64,000 nt of DNA from Paenisporosarcina cavernae (GTDB lineage Bacteria > Bacillota > Bacilli > Bacillales_A > Planococcaceae), in NCBI RefSeq assembly GCF_003595195.1, contig NZ_CP032418.1, forward strand, positions 1,314,501-1,378,500, read 5' to 3'. A program made the position numbers and the translations under genes. The notes below the pieces were generated by a model. The model saw only the letters and a list, made by a program, of their open reading frames with translations. It ran no database searches and was not told the DNA's origin. Shown here in pieces: positions 18,383 to 27,990 of the stretch (position 1 is its first letter; each line of letters opens with the position of its first letter).

Positions 18383-19244
18383 TGCGACAACCTCCAGCTA
18401 AAGCGATTAACAACATACCTTTTCCTTTTTTTAATAGAAGCACAATAATTAATAATAGAATGGATGTCACAACAATCGTTCCTCCAGGAGCTAAGTCTAA
18501 ATGAAACGAACTAAACATCCCAATAATAACGGATGATTCTCCGAAAAGAATGGCATATAAAATAGTTTGTTTAAAACTTTTTGCTACTCGTAAACTCGTT
18601 GCAACTGGTAACGTAATTAAAGATGAAACAAGTAATATCCCGACAATCCTCATACTAGCAGCAATAACTAGAGCTGTAAGGATCATAAAAACTACGTGTA
18701 AAAATTTAGCGGGGATACCTGCCGTCTTGGCATGCTCTTCATCAAACGATAATACGAAAAGCTCTTTGTAAAGTAAGATAATGAATAATCCGACTAGAAT
18801 TGTCACGGCAATAACAATGACTAAATCTTGAAAACTAACAGCTGAAATTGATCCGAATAAATAAGCAAACAAATCCGTGCTGAAACCATTCGAAAGTGAA
18901 ATGAATATTGCGCCAAATCCTAGGCCAGCAGACATTATGATCGGTATAGCTAATTCTTCATAACTTTTATAAAGGCGTCTCAACCGCTCAATGAGAAGAG
19001 ACCCACCAATTGATGCTCCCATACCAAGAAAAAGTGGATTCCAACTAGCAAAAAAAGCGACCGTTTGGCTAATATACAAACTTGCTGCAATACCAGCTAA
19101 CGTGACATGGCTAAGTGCATCGGCAATCAGTGATAGTCGCCTAACAACAATGAATACACCTAACAAAGGTGCAATAAGGCCAATTAACAAACCGGAAATA
19201 AATGCATACTGTAAAAAATCGTACGTCATTACTGCTTCAATCAT
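18375..19244 (-). CDS. znuB: Zinc ABC transporter permease ZnuB
   Basis: A 289-residue ABC-3 family permease with about eight membrane segments, beginning FLQYAFISGLLIGLIAPLLG. Motifs include LSLIADALSHVTLAG and DEEHAKTAGIPAKFL (coupling loop). It overlaps znuC by 4 nt and zur by 8 nt, so the three form one unit. No binding-protein gene (znuA) is present here; it must lie elsewhere in the genome. Confidence 0.93.
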   Translation of the reverse strand: MIEAVMTYDFLQYAFISGLLIGLIAPLLGVFIVVRRLSLIADALSHVTLAGIAASLYISQTVAFFASWNPLFLGMGASIGGSLLIERLRRLYKSYEELAIPIIMSAGLGFGAIFISLSNGFSTDLFAYLFGSISAVSFQDLVIVIAVTILVGLFIILLYKELFVLSFDEEHAKTAGIPAKFLHVVFMILTALVIAASMRIVGILLVSSLITLPVATSLRVAKSFKQTILYAILFGESSVIIGMFSSFHLDLAPGGTIVVTSILLLIIVLLLKKGKGMLLIALAGGCRNE

Positions 19245-20005
19245 GTTACGTTCTCCTTATGGTGAATCTTGCGTACCGAATGTCCATACCAATTTTCACG
19301 AACATCTTCTTCCATCGCATCATACTCTTCTTTATATCCATGAAAATGTATCATCTTATTTAAACATGCTACGTGACTAATTCGATTGGACACAGTATCT
19401 ACGTCATGTGTAATTAACAAAATGGTAATTTCCTGTTTCTTATTCAATTCCTCTAACATATTATAAAACGATTGAACATTTTCATGGTCCACACCAACCG
19501 TAGGTTCATCCAGGATCAACAACTTTGGTTCATTAATTAATGCTCTCGCGATGAAAATCCGCTGTTGTTGCCCTCCCGATAACTCTCCAATTGGTTGATG
19601 GATAAACTGTTCCATTTGAACAGACTTTAATGCTTGAAGAACTAGATTGTCTTTGTTTTTAGGATACTTTTTCATCAATCCCGTTTTTTTAGTTAAGCCA
19701 CTAAGAACCACTTCAAACACAGTCGCAGGAAAACGTTGATTAAAGGCGTTGGATTTTTGTGAAACATAGCCAATCCATTCCCTCTTTTTAAACTGCTGAA
19801 TAGGTGTACCAAATAACTTAATTTCTCCTGATGTAGGTTTTATTAAACCTAAAATCAATTTTACTAATGTGGATTTTCCTGAACCATTTGGTCCAAGAAT
19901 AGCTAGAAAATCTCCTTTAGCAACTCGGAGTGTGATATTTGATAATACTAATTCTTTTTCATATCGATAATTTACTTGATTGAGTTCAATATCAAATGAG
20001 GACAT
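19241..20005 (-). CDS. znuC: Zinc ABC transporter ATP-binding protein ZnuC
   Basis: A 254-residue ABC ATPase with Walker A GPNGSGKST, signature LSGGQQQR, Walker B LLILDEPTVGVD and H-loop LLITHD. The start at 20005 follows AGGAGAG. The open frame reaches 20101 but only by crossing the promoter and Zur-like operator, so the shorter form is chosen. First gene of znuC-znuB-zur, so the regulator controls its own transporter operon. Confidence 0.94.
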   Translation of the reverse strand: MSSFDIELNQVNYRYEKELVLSNITLRVAKGDFLAILGPNGSGKSTLVKLILGLIKPTSGEIKLFGTPIQQFKKREWIGYVSQKSNAFNQRFPATVFEVVLSGLTKKTGLMKKYPKNKDNLVLQALKSVQMEQFIHQPIGELSGGQQQRIFIARALINEPKLLILDEPTVGVDHENVQSFYNMLEELNKKQEITILLITHDVDTVSNRISHVACLNKMIHFHGYKEEYDAMEEDVRENWYGHSVRKIHHKENVT

Positions 20006-20020
20006 TTTGTCTCTCCTTTT

Positions 20021-20041
20021 AAGTAAGAATGATTCCGATTT
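20021..20041 (-). promoter_or_regulatory. Zur-box-like operator of znuCB-zur
   Basis: An imperfect 10-1-10 palindrome (AAGTAAGAAT-G-ATTCCGATTT on the plus strand; 7 of 10 positions symmetric). It resembles the B. subtilis Zur box TCGTAAT-N-ATTACGA. It lies between the promoter and the znuC start. Confidence 0.55.
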
Positions 20042-20051
20042 ACAAAGTAAA

Positions 20052-20080
20052 AGTATACGGGATTTAATGAGAAAAGTAAA
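20052..20080 (-). promoter_or_regulatory. Sigma-A-like promoter of znuC
   Basis: Minus strand TTTACT (20075-20080), 17-nt spacer, TATACT (20052-20057); the Zur-like operator begins ~10 nt downstream, where a bound repressor would block transcription. The region is shared with the divergent yqfT leader. Confidence 0.55.
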
Positions 20081-20099
20081 TGATGAGGAGTGTTCATAC

Positions 20100-20345
20100 A
20101 TGAGTACTAATCTGTTGTTGGAGATTTATCAAACAAATTCCACTCAAAAATTAGAGGAATTACGGAAAAAATTACCGATAGATGTTAGTGTTGATGAAAT
20201 TAAACAAATAAAATTATTATGTAAACAAGCGAATCCACTATGGATTTTCACAGGAGTACCTACTCATTTTCAACAAGAATTATTGCATATTATTGGTCCG
20301 AAAAGATCAGCAACATTATTAGACATGATTTTTTCTGGGAAATAA
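20100..20345 (+). CDS. yqfT: YqfT-like small protein (DUF2624)
   Basis: An 81-residue soluble helical protein. The middle part (VDEIKQIKLLCKQANPLWIF) and ending (GPKRSATLLDMIFSGK) resemble DUF2624/YqfT. The start at 20100 follows GAGGAGTG; upstream in-frame ATGs lie inside the znuC promoter region. Position next to nfo (yqfS) supports the call. Function unknown. Confidence 0.7.
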   Translation: MSTNLLLEIYQTNSTQKLEELRKKLPIDVSVDEIKQIKLLCKQANPLWIFTGVPTHFQQELLHIIGPKRSATLLDMIFSGK

Positions 20346-20368
20346 ACCTTGTGAAACAGTAGAGTATA

Positions 20369-20405
20369 AAAAATGCGAGAACGATGCATCTCACATCTTC
20401 TCGCA
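20369..20405 (-). terminator. Intrinsic terminator of nfo
   Basis: TGCGAGAA/TTCTCGCA stem (20374-20381 with 20398-20405) with a 16-nt loop and U6 on the minus strand. It lies between the convergent yqfT and nfo genes. Confidence 0.75.
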
Positions 20406-20423
20406 CTCCACGTTTATTTAGTT

Positions 20424-21311
20424 TTAGACTCGCAGCGCATCAATCGCTGAAGGGCTAAATTGTTTCGATAAAAGCATTTCAATTTCCTGTTTATAAGGGG
20501 CAGATTTTGACTTAGCATCTAATCCGACATAAGGTGTTTCTAAAATTTTTGGCACATGCATTAATTGTGGATGGTGCACAATCTTTAGCAACGCATCAAA
20601 TCCAATTTCGCCGAAGCCGATGTTTTCATGGCGATCTTTTGCGGCACCTCGAACGTTTTTACTATCATTAACATGGAGAACCTTGATACGATCTATGCCA
20701 ACGACTCGGTCAAATTCTTCTAGCACTCCGTCAAAATCTTCTTTTACAGGATATCCGGCATCATGTGTATGACATGTATCAAAACAGACAGAAAGTCTTT
20801 CGTTATGTGTTACACCATCAATAATTTCTGCTAATTCTTCAAAACTTCTGCCACATTCTGATCCTTTTCCTGCCATTGTTTCTAATGCAATTTGAACCGG
20901 GTAATCTTGACTCAATACTTCATTCAAGCCCTCTATGATTTTCTTTATACCAATATCTGCACCAGCACCAACATGAGCACCAGGATGAAGAACAATTTGT
21001 GAAGCACCAAGAGCAGCAGTTCTTTGAATTTCTTTTTGAAGAAATTCAACTCCAAGTTCAAACGTTTCAGGTTTAACAGAATTTCCTATATTAATGATAT
21101 ATGGCGCATGCACGACAATGTTTGACAGTCCATTTTCTTTCATATGAGCCATACCAGCTTCAATATTTAACTCTTCAATGGGCTTTCTTCTCGTATTCTG
21201 AGGTGCACCGGTGTATATCATAAAGGTAGAAGCACCATAGGATGCCGCTTCTTCACTTGCAGCAAGCAACATTTTTTTACCGCTCATTGAAACATGTGAT
21301 CCTAGCAACAT
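20424..21311 (-). CDS. nfo: Endonuclease IV
   Basis: A 295-residue AP endonuclease of the Nfo family that cleaves 5' to abasic sites in base-excision repair. TIM-barrel zinc ligands are spread along the chain: GSHVS near the start, [45 protein letters not shown] and DRHENIG. Length is normal. It follows cshB by only a few nucleotides, suggesting one transcript. In B. subtilis Nfo acts in spores, which fits a spore former. Confidence 0.96.
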   Translation of the reverse strand: MLLGSHVSMSGKKMLLAASEEAASYGASTFMIYTGAPQNTRRKPIEELNIEAGMAHMKENGLSNIVVHAPYIINIGNSVKPETFELGVEFLQKEIQRTAALGASQIVLHPGAHVGAGADIGIKKIIEGLNEVLSQDYPVQIALETMAGKGSECGRSFEELAEIIDGVTHNERLSVCFDTCHTHDAGYPVKEDFDGVLEEFDRVVGIDRIKVLHVNDSKNVRGAAKDRHENIGFGEIGFDALLKIVHHPQLMHVPKILETPYVGLDAKSKSAPYKQEIEMLLSKQFSPSAIDALRV

Positions 21312-21317
21312 AGCAAC

Positions 21318-22622
21318 TTACTCCCCTTTTTTATTGCGCTTGATTCTTCTTTCTCTTTTTCGAACTTTATCCATTTCCCATTTCATTGCACGTTTGTAGC
21401 CTGGTTTTACCTTTTTTGGTTTACGTACAACAGATTTCGCTTTTGCATCAAATTCATTTTCATGCTTCACACGGTTTTTACGGGCATGGCGTTCTTTCAT
21501 CTCACTCCACTCGCCATTTTTCACGTCACGGTGGACAAATGGGATACCCATCTTCTCAATTTGAACAATTTTATCTTCTTCCGTAGGATCATATAACGTA
21601 ATAGCTTGTCCAGTTAATCCAGCTCTAGCGGTTCGACCTACACGGTGAATAAAAAATTCAAGATCTTCTGGCAATTCGTAATTGATGACATGACTTACCC
21701 CTTGAATATCAATTCCACGAGCTGCTAAATCAGTAGCAACAATGTATTGAAATTCCAAGTCTCTCACTTGTTTCATCATTCTAGTTCGTTCACGTGGATT
21801 TAAATCACCATGAATTCTTCCAACTCGGAAACCGTTTTCTGCTAAAAAATCCGCAACAGAATCTGCATTCGATCGCGTATTTGCAAAAATGATACACAAA
21901 TATGGATTTATTCCTTCTAGCACTTGTAGCAATTTTTTCTTTCTAGAAAGACTTTTGGTTGGAACTAAAGAAAAATCAATTCCATCAGCTACAGGTTTTT
22001 TATCGCCGATTTTAATATGAACTGGTGAATCCATGTATTTCTTTAAAAATGGTTGTAATTTTTCTGGAATTGTTGCTGAAAATACAAACATTTCCAGTTT
22101 CTCAGGCATTTTGGAAGCAAATTGATCAATTTCTTTTATGAAACCTAAATCAAATGCTAAATCCGCTTCATCCACCACTAGAACTGGAGAAGTGTGAACA
22201 AAAAGGGCTTGGTCATTTACTAAATCTTGGATTCGTCCAGGGGTCCCCACAACAATATGGGGTTGTACTTTCAAACGATCCACTGCACGCTTTTTGTCTG
22301 TTCCACCAATTAGCAGTCTTGACGTAATTTCCGTACCTTCAATAAGCTTCAGTAACTCGACGTGAATTTGCGTTGCTAGTTCTCGAGTTGGAGAAGTAAT
22401 TACTGCTTGTACTTCTTGTTTATCCGCAATTATTTTTTCTACAATAGGAATTAGAAAACTATGCGTCTTCCCTGTACCCGTGTGAGATTGTCCAATTGCG
22501 CTTTTTCCTTTTAGGATTAAAGGAATCATTTCTTTTTGAATGGGTGTTGGTTCCGAAAAACCTAATTGATCTATCGCCTTTATTAAGAAAGGCTGAAAAT
22601 CATAATCTGTATATTTCGACAT
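21318..22622 (-). CDS. cshB: DEAD-box RNA helicase CshB
   Basis: A 434-residue ATP-dependent RNA helicase. Motifs in order: Q motif PTPIQKEMIP, motif I SHTGTGKTHS, Ia PTRELATQ, Ib GTPGRIQD, II VDEADLAF, III SATIP, IV IIFANTR, V DLAARGIDIQGV, VI HRVGRTARAG. A basic C-terminal tail (KRERRIKRNKKGE) may bind RNA. The start at 22622 follows AGGAG at proper spacing. The nfo-adjacent locus matches B. subtilis yqfR/cshB, linked to cold growth and RNA turnover. Confidence 0.95.
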   Translation of the reverse strand: MSKYTDYDFQPFLIKAIDQLGFSEPTPIQKEMIPLILKGKSAIGQSHTGTGKTHSFLIPIVEKIIADKQEVQAVITSPTRELATQIHVELLKLIEGTEITSRLLIGGTDKKRAVDRLKVQPHIVVGTPGRIQDLVNDQALFVHTSPVLVVDEADLAFDLGFIKEIDQFASKMPEKLEMFVFSATIPEKLQPFLKKYMDSPVHIKIGDKKPVADGIDFSLVPTKSLSRKKKLLQVLEGINPYLCIIFANTRSNADSVADFLAENGFRVGRIHGDLNPRERTRMMKQVRDLEFQYIVATDLAARGIDIQGVSHVINYELPEDLEFFIHRVGRTARAGLTGQAITLYDPTEEDKIVQIEKMGIPFVHRDVKNGEWSEMKERHARKNRVKHENEFDAKAKSVVRKPKKVKPGYKRAMKWEMDKVRKRERRIKRNKKGE

Positions 22623-22694
22623 TAACGTCACTCCTCGCATTCCTTTATTGTAACACGTTTTCGTTCATTTAAGACGATTGAAAGGATGATAACT

Positions 22695-23021
22695 TTGAGA
22701 TACGCTTCTTTTTATCCGTTTTCTCAATCAACGACCTCTCTATCCAGAAATTTACCACCTGTTGGTAGAGGGTTAAATATGTATGGAGCAGCTGCTGCTC
22801 CAAGCAAACTAGACCAATACATGCAAGTAGCGGATAAAGTGCTAGCTTTGACGCAACAGCTTTCTCCTGTAGTGAAACAAGTTTCACCTATGGTTCAAAA
22901 CCTTCCAGCGTTGCTAAGCATGTATAAAGGTTTCTCCAACTTGCCAGATGCTGCTAGTTCTACTGCTGCAAATGTAGCGCAAAGTAGCGTTGCAAGACCA
23001 AAAATTTATTCTCCAAAATAA
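22695..23021 (+). CDS. yqfQ: YqfQ/VrrA-like protein
   Basis: About 108 residues, rich in Ala, Pro, Ser and Gln ([47 protein letters not shown]). It is similar in position and character to B. subtilis YqfQ, a spore-associated, VrrA-like protein. A TTG start at 22695 sits 9 nt after AAAGG; ATG at 22686 would leave almost no spacing. No clear signal peptide. Function unknown; a spore link is family-level inference. Confidence 0.7.
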   Translation: MRYASFYPFSQSTTSLSRNLPPVGRGLNMYGAAAAPSKLDQYMQVADKVLALTQQLSPVVKQVSPMVQNLPALLSMYKGFSNLPDAASSTAANVAQSSVARPKIYSPK

Positions 23022-23028
23022 GCATGTT

Positions 23029-23057
23029 TTGAATAAGGTACTTCTCTTCTGTATAAT
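23029..23057 (+). promoter_or_regulatory. Sigma-A promoter of ispH
   Basis: TTGAAT (23029-23034), exactly 17 nt, TATAAT (23052-23057), about 30 nt before the ispH start. Confidence 0.75.
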
Positions 23058-23088
23058 GATGGTAGAACTCATAAGAGGAGTGCTTTTC

Positions 23089-24066
23089 ATGCAAGTATTA
23101 AAAATTTCACCACGTGGATATTGTTATGGTGTTGTAGATGCAATGGTAATTGCACGAAACGCTGCAATGGATAAATCGTTGCCACGACCAATCTATATTT
23201 TAGGGATGATTGTTCATAACAAACATGTGACAGATGCATTTGAACAAGATGGCATCATTACATTGGATGGAGAAAATCGGAAAGATATTTTAGATAAAGT
23301 GACTGAAGGTACTGTCATCTTTACTGCACATGGTGTTTCACCAGAAGTGCGTGAAACAGCACGCAGAAAAGGATTAGTTTCAATTGATGCAACTTGTCCA
23401 GATGTAACTGTAACACACACGCTAATTGAAGAAAAAACAGCCGAGGGATACGATATTATTTACATTGGCAAAAAAGGACATCCTGAGCCTGAAGGTGCAA
23501 TTGGCGTCGCACCAGATCGAGTTCATTTAGTTCAAGACTTGCAAGACATTGATGCGCTTCAGATCGAAAATCCTAAGCTGCTTGTCACGAATCAAACTAC
23601 GATGAGTCAATGGGATGTTGTCCACTTAATGGAGAAACTTGAGGAAAAATATCCAACAATTGAAGTCCATAAAGAAATTTGCCTTGCTACTCAAGTACGT
23701 CAGGAAGCCGTTGCGGAGCATGCAGGACAAGCAGAATTATTAATTGTTGTCGGCGATCCAATGAGTAACAATTCAAATCGATTAACACAAGTATCAGAAG
23801 AAATTGCCAGCACGAAATCTTTTAGAATCTCCGATTTGTCTGAGTTGAAGCTTGAATGGTTAGAAGGAATTGAAACAGTTGCGGTAACCGCAGGTGCATC
23901 AACTCCAACACCAATTGTGAAAGAAGTTATTCAATTCTTAGAAAAATACGAAGAAAATGATCCTTCTACACACGATTTAAGCAGAACCGTTACCTTGGAT
24001 AGAATTCTTCCGAAGATTAAACAGCCTAAGCCAGTAACACGTATTGAACCCTATACATTGAGTTAA
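23089..24066 (+). CDS. ispH: 4-hydroxy-3-methylbut-2-enyl diphosphate reductase
   Basis: A 325-residue [4Fe-4S] enzyme making IPP and DMAPP, the last step of the MEP pathway. The three cluster cysteines are in RGYCYGV (Cys 12), IDATCPDVT and [12 protein letters not shown]; the conserved AHGVSPEVR and [11 protein letters not shown] segments are also present. ATG at 23089 is chosen because it follows AGAGGAG and a clean promoter; the longer open frame starts upstream of the promoter. Confidence 0.96.
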   Translation: MQVLKISPRGYCYGVVDAMVIARNAAMDKSLPRPIYILGMIVHNKHVTDAFEQDGIITLDGENRKDILDKVTEGTVIFTAHGVSPEVRETARRKGLVSIDATCPDVTVTHTLIEEKTAEGYDIIYIGKKGHPEPEGAIGVAPDRVHLVQDLQDIDALQIENPKLLVTNQTTMSQWDVVHLMEKLEEKYPTIEVHKEICLATQVRQEAVAEHAGQAELLIVVGDPMSNNSNRLTQVSEEIASTKSFRISDLSELKLEWLEGIETVAVTAGASTPTPIVKEVIQFLEKYEENDPSTHDLSRTVTLDRILPKIKQPKPVTRIEPYTLS

Positions 24067-24089
24067 CCTATTGTTTCATTAGTTTAAAA

Positions 24090-24148
24090 AATCCGAGCGA
24101 GTAGTCGATATTCTACGAGAACTATCGAAATCGTTCGGATTCTTTATT
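24090..24148 (+). terminator. Terminator of ispH
   Basis: 11-bp stem with one G-U pair (24090-24100 with 24131-24141) followed by CTTTATTTT. The 30-nt loop contains further pairing. The next ~150 nt to the yqfO stop show nothing further. Confidence 0.7.
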
Positions 24149-24297
24149 TTGTCAATGAACAAATTAATTGCTTATCCTAACTTTAAATCCTCTCAGTACT
24201 CTCTGAAAAAGAATTTAGAAGCACACCCTCTCTGCCCAGACATTTAGCTATCGCATTCCAATATATAGATGAACGTAAATTAGGATTGAAGAAAAAC

Positions 24298-25416
24298 TTA
24301 GAAGAGACGAAAAGGCTCTGTTGAAATCTCACTAGCAATAAAATGAACGTTCCACCCTCGTTCTTTCATCATCGAGTTCATTTTTGTGCTCACGCCTTGC
24401 TTCATAATCGACTCAATATGATGTCCAGGATCTACGATGGATAATCCCATTCGTTCCGCGTCTTGTGCAATATGAAAATACATATCTCCTGTAACTAAAA
24501 CATCTGCACCCATCCGCTTTGCTTTTCGAATATATTTGTTGCCATCTCCACCTAACACAGCCACTTTATGGATTTCTGTTGAAAGGTTCCCGACTACTCG
24601 AACAAACGGAACAGATAACTTTTTCTTTACGAATAAAGAAAATTGTTCGAGCGTCATTTTTTCAGATAGCACACCGATTCTTCCTATTCCATTTTTAGTA
24701 ACGGGCGTAAGAAGTTCCAATAAGTCATACGCTGGCACCTCATACGGATGACTCGCATGTAACGCATTCAACACGGCACTAGTTAAACTTCTAGGAAAAA
24801 TAACTTCGATTTTCACTTCTTCTACTGTTTCCAATTTCCCTACAGCTCCAATAAATGGTTCTGCACCTTTTAACGGTTGAAAGCGTCCTTCACCAACGGT
24901 TGAAAAACTACAAGAATCATAATCATCGATTTTACCTGCCCCTGCACTAGCCAACGCTTCCCGAACCTTCTGAGCAAAATCGGAAGGTACAAATACAGCC
25001 AATTTTCGGTAGTTGTCTTCGTCCGTCACTTCTAATAGTTCGATTGATTCTAAGTCAAGTGCTTCAGCCAATAAATCATTAACTCCACCTTGAGCCACAT
25101 CTAAATTCGTATGTGCCGTGTAAAGTGTTATGTCATTTTTAATTAATTTTTCTATGACTTTTCCTTGAAAAGAATCCGTGCGAATAGACTGGATTGGTCG
25201 GTAAAAAAGTGGATGATGGGAAATAATTAAATTACAATTTTTTGCAATAGCTTCCTCAATTACTTCTTCCGTAGTATCTAGAGTGACAAGGACATTCGAA
25301 ATTTTTCGATTTAATTGACCAACTTCTAAACCTACAGGGTCTCCCTCCACTGCTAAGGAAGTAGGAGACCAGCTTTCAAAAAGTGAAATGATTTCATGAC
25401 CATTCACTGTTTTCAC
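24298..25416 (-). CDS. yqfO: Nif3-like dinuclear metal centre protein YqfO
   Basis: A 372-residue Nif3/DUF34 family protein. Metal-binding motifs are split between the ends: NLIISHHPLFYRP and TAHTNLDVA in the N-terminal half, and TGDMYFHIAQDA..GLSIVDPGHHIE near the C-terminus. A PII/CutA-like insertion (KLAVFVPSDFAQKVREAL..SHPYEVPAYDL) occupies residues ~125-230, as in Bacillus members. A GTP cyclohydrolase I type 2-like activity has been proposed for the family; the true role is unsettled. It directly follows trmK. Confidence 0.9.
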   Translation of the reverse strand: MKTVNGHEIISLFESWSPTSLAVEGDPVGLEVGQLNRKISNVLVTLDTTEEVIEEAIAKNCNLIISHHPLFYRPIQSIRTDSFQGKVIEKLIKNDITLYTAHTNLDVAQGGVNDLLAEALDLESIELLEVTDEDNYRKLAVFVPSDFAQKVREALASAGAGKIDDYDSCSFSTVGEGRFQPLKGAEPFIGAVGKLETVEEVKIEVIFPRSLTSAVLNALHASHPYEVPAYDLLELLTPVTKNGIGRIGVLSEKMTLEQFSLFVKKKLSVPFVRVVGNLSTEIHKVAVLGGDGNKYIRKAKRMGADVLVTGDMYFHIAQDAERMGLSIVDPGHHIESIMKQGVSTKMNSMMKERGWNVHFIASEISTEPFRLF

Positions 25417-26109
25417 TTAAAGTTCCTCCTTTAACCATTGCAGTTTTTGTAGAATTTCTTTTTTCTTTATTTCAAGTTCAGTTGTTTGTTCCGCATTTTC
25501 CACGCTCATCAAAATGGATTGTAATGATTTTTTTTCTTTGTTCCATTTTGTTAAGAAGGCTGGAGATTTTTCAGCTAATAAAAATGGACCTAACCATTTT
25601 TCCTTTTCGCTTAATGTCATTACACCTTTTTTAAGGACTAAGATTTCATAAATCTTTGCATCTTCTTCTAAAATTTCTTCTGCCGTAAGCTTCCATCCAT
25701 TTTGAATCGCCCATTCCCGTATTGCTTTTGCATGAATATTAGGTTGAACGATTAGTTTTTGAACAGATGGCAAACGTGAAAGACCTTTTGAAAGAATCGA
25801 TGCTATTAAGGGACCACCCATTCCAGCAATTGTAACTGTGTTCACCTGATCTTCCGGTTGAACGGCTAACAACCCATCTGCTAATCGAACCGTGATGGCA
25901 TGCTCTAACTGATTCCGTCTTACTTCTTCCATAGCTGATTCAAACGGCCCTAGTACAACTTCACCGGCAAAAGCCGTCGTGACTTTGTTTGACAGTACAA
26001 GATAACAAGGTAAATAGGCATGATCACTTCCGATATCTGCTACTATCGCGCCTTGATCGACATAATTTGCTACTCGTTGTAAACGGGTGGATAAATTTGT
26101 TGCGTTCAT
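25417..26109 (-). CDS. trmK: tRNA (adenine22-N1)-methyltransferase TrmK
   Basis: A 230-residue SAM-dependent Rossmann-fold methyltransferase (VADIGSDHAYLPCYLV as motif I; TIAGMGGPLIASIL) with a C-terminal coiled helical domain (residues ~165-230). It forms m1A22 in tRNA-Ser/Tyr in Gram-positive bacteria. The ATG at 26109 follows AGGTG; an in-frame GTG at 26118 is part of that site. Adjacent to yqfO as in B. subtilis (yqfN). Confidence 0.92.
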   Translation of the reverse strand: MNATNLSTRLQRVANYVDQGAIVADIGSDHAYLPCYLVLSNKVTTAFAGEVVLGPFESAMEEVRRNQLEHAITVRLADGLLAVQPEDQVNTVTIAGMGGPLIASILSKGLSRLPSVQKLIVQPNIHAKAIREWAIQNGWKLTAEEILEEDAKIYEILVLKKGVMTLSEKEKWLGPFLLAEKSPAFLTKWNKEKKSLQSILMSVENAEQTTELEIKKKEILQKLQWLKEEL

Positions 26110-26136
26110 GTATAACACCTATTCTTTCCCCAAAAT

Positions 26137-26168
26137 AAAAACCTTTATTCCTAAGAATAAAGGTTTTT
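26137..26168 (-). terminator. Intrinsic terminator of cccA
   Basis: Perfect 14-bp A/T-rich stem (26137-26150 with 26155-26168) and a 4-nt loop, giving a U-tract on the minus strand; also usable from the plus strand. Confidence 0.8.
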
Positions 26169-26175
26169 AGCTGTA

Positions 26176-26532
26176 CTATTCAAGTGAGAAAACATATTCA
26201 GCCATTGCTTCGATATTTTCAGCTGGTACTAAACCAGCAGGCATACCGCCACGACCATTTGTAAGAACTTCAGCGATTTCTTCTTGAGATAATTTCGTAT
26301 CTACTAAAGATGGAGCACTAGCACCAGTTAAGTCGCCACCGTGACAAGCGATACATTTACTTTGAGCAAATGCTTCTGGATCGAATTCAGCAGTTTCTTC
26401 TGTAGCTTCTCCTTCACCATGTCCTTCAGCGATTTCTTTTTTCTTTTCGACACCTTCAACTGATAAAAAGAAAATAAGACCGATACCAAAAGCCATAATT
26501 AATAAAAAAGCAACAATAGGATTCTTTTGCAT
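26176..26532 (-). CDS. cccA: Cytochrome c550
   Basis: A 118-residue membrane-anchored small c-type cytochrome. One N-terminal membrane anchor (PIVAFLLIMAFGIGLIFFL), then an acidic Glu/Gly linker. The heme domain has the CIACH heme-attachment site and an axial Met in GRGGMPAGLVP. It carries electrons on the outer face of the membrane. The start at 26532 follows GGAGG. In B. subtilis cccA lies between sigA and yqfN, as here apart from two inserted genes. Confidence 0.95.
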   Translation of the reverse strand: MQKNPIVAFLLIMAFGIGLIFFLSVEGVEKKKEIAEGHGEGEATEETAEFDPEAFAQSKCIACHGGDLTGASAPSLVDTKLSQEEIAEVLTNGRGGMPAGLVPAENIEAMAEYVFSLE

Positions 26533-26675
26533 TGTATTTACCTCCTTTTTTGTCATTCTAGCACTTATTCATATAGAATGAATCAACAAGCTAATTGTAC
26601 TTCAAACAATGAAAAACGAAAAGCGTTATTGATTAAGTTTTCGCTTATTGTACCATTTTCGACAAAAACGTGAAC

Positions 26676-27815
26676 TTAACAGCCGATTTGTCTTGCAATT
26701 ACCATTTTTTGCACTTCGGAAGTACCCTCACCTATCTCAAGAAGTTTCGCATCACGTAGATAGCGTTCCACTTCATACTCTTTCATATACCCATATCCAC
26801 CATGAATTTGAATGGCTTCATCACATACTTCCATTGCAATTTCAGAAGCATACAGTTTAGCCATAGATGCTTCTTTCGTAAACTTACGTCCTTGATCTTT
26901 AAGCCATGCTGCTTTATGCACCATTGTCCGAGCCAATTCAATTTTCAGCGCCATGTCAGCTAATTTAAATTGTGTAATTTGGAATTCGGATAACGTTTTT
27001 CCAAATTGCTTCCGTTCTTTTGAATAGTTTAGCGCACGATCAAATGCCGCCTGAGCAATACCTACAGCCATTGCCCCAATTCCGATCCGACCGCCGTCAA
27101 GCGTTACAAGGAATTGACGGAAACCTTCTCCACGTTTTCCTAATAAATTTGTTTTAGGGACTCGGACATTCTCCAAGACTAGTTCTGTTGTATTAGAAGC
27201 ATTCAATCCCATTTTTTCGTAATTATCGATAATAGTGAACCCTTCTGCATCAGTTGGTACGATAATGGCACTAATTTCTTTTTTTCCATCTGTTTCACCT
27301 GTAATTGCTGTAATTGCTAAATGCTTGGCATGACTAGCATTTGTAATGTACACCTTACTACCATTTATAATGAAATCGTCCCCGTCTTCAACTGCTCTCG
27401 TTTGAGTTCCTCCAGCATCTGACCCTGCATTAGGCTCTGTTAAACCAAAAGCTCCAAACGAAGTACCTTCACAAATAGGGCGTAAATAATTTTGTTTTTG
27501 CTCTTCTGTTCCAAAAAGATTAAGTGGTGCACCACCAAGCGAAATATGTGCCGAGTATGTAATACCAGTAGAAGCACAAGCTCTACTTAACTCTTCCGTA
27601 ACAATTGCAAAGCTAATTGTGTCCGCTCCTGCGCCGCCGTACTCTTCTGAAAATGGCAATCCCATCATTCCCATCTCAGAAAGTTGAGCAAATATTTCTT
27701 TAGGAAATTCCTTTGTTTTATCTCGTTCTATCGCTCCTGGTGCGACTACTTTATCCGCAAACTCTTTCATTGTTTTGCGAATCATTTGATGTTCTTGCGA
27801 TAAGTCAAAATTCAC
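26676..27815 (-). CDS. Short-chain acyl-CoA dehydrogenase
   Basis: A 379-residue FAD enzyme oxidising acyl-CoA to trans-2-enoyl-CoA. N-terminal helical domain, middle beta domain with AFGLTEPNAGSDAG and YITNASHA, C-terminal helical domain with RKQFGKTLSEFQ. Near the end, IGEGTSEVQKMVIARQIG holds the catalytic Glu. A GTG start at 27815 lies 9 nt after GGGG; the TTG at 27824 abuts it. It resembles AcdA/MmgC types; the exact chain-length preference cannot be read. Inserted between cccA and sigA relative to B. subtilis. Confidence 0.93.
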   Translation of the reverse strand: MNFDLSQEHQMIRKTMKEFADKVVAPGAIERDKTKEFPKEIFAQLSEMGMMGLPFSEEYGGAGADTISFAIVTEELSRACASTGITYSAHISLGGAPLNLFGTEEQKQNYLRPICEGTSFGAFGLTEPNAGSDAGGTQTRAVEDGDDFIINGSKVYITNASHAKHLAITAITGETDGKKEISAIIVPTDAEGFTIIDNYEKMGLNASNTTELVLENVRVPKTNLLGKRGEGFRQFLVTLDGGRIGIGAMAVGIAQAAFDRALNYSKERKQFGKTLSEFQITQFKLADMALKIELARTMVHKAAWLKDQGRKFTKEASMAKLYASEIAMEVCDEAIQIHGGYGYMKEYEVERYLRDAKLLEIGEGTSEVQKMVIARQIGC

Positions 27816-27950
27816 GTCATCCAACCCCTTTAATTAATAAAACGCTTTCATTTTTCATTATAGCGTAAATTTTCGCACTTTCACATAATTTCTGTACTCT
27901 ACTCAATCTTTTACTGTTTACTAATTTGTTCTCATTCTAAAAAAATAACA

Positions 27951-27983
27951 AAAAAATCACACCTATATTTAAATAAGTGTGAT
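27951..27983 (-). terminator. Terminator downstream of the 187-residue membrane protein gene
   Basis: ATCACAC/GTGTGAT stem (27956-27962 with 27977-27983) with a 14-nt loop and U6 on the minus strand; it closes the dnaG-sigA transcription unit. Confidence 0.65.
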
Positions 27984-27990
27984 GCATTTT

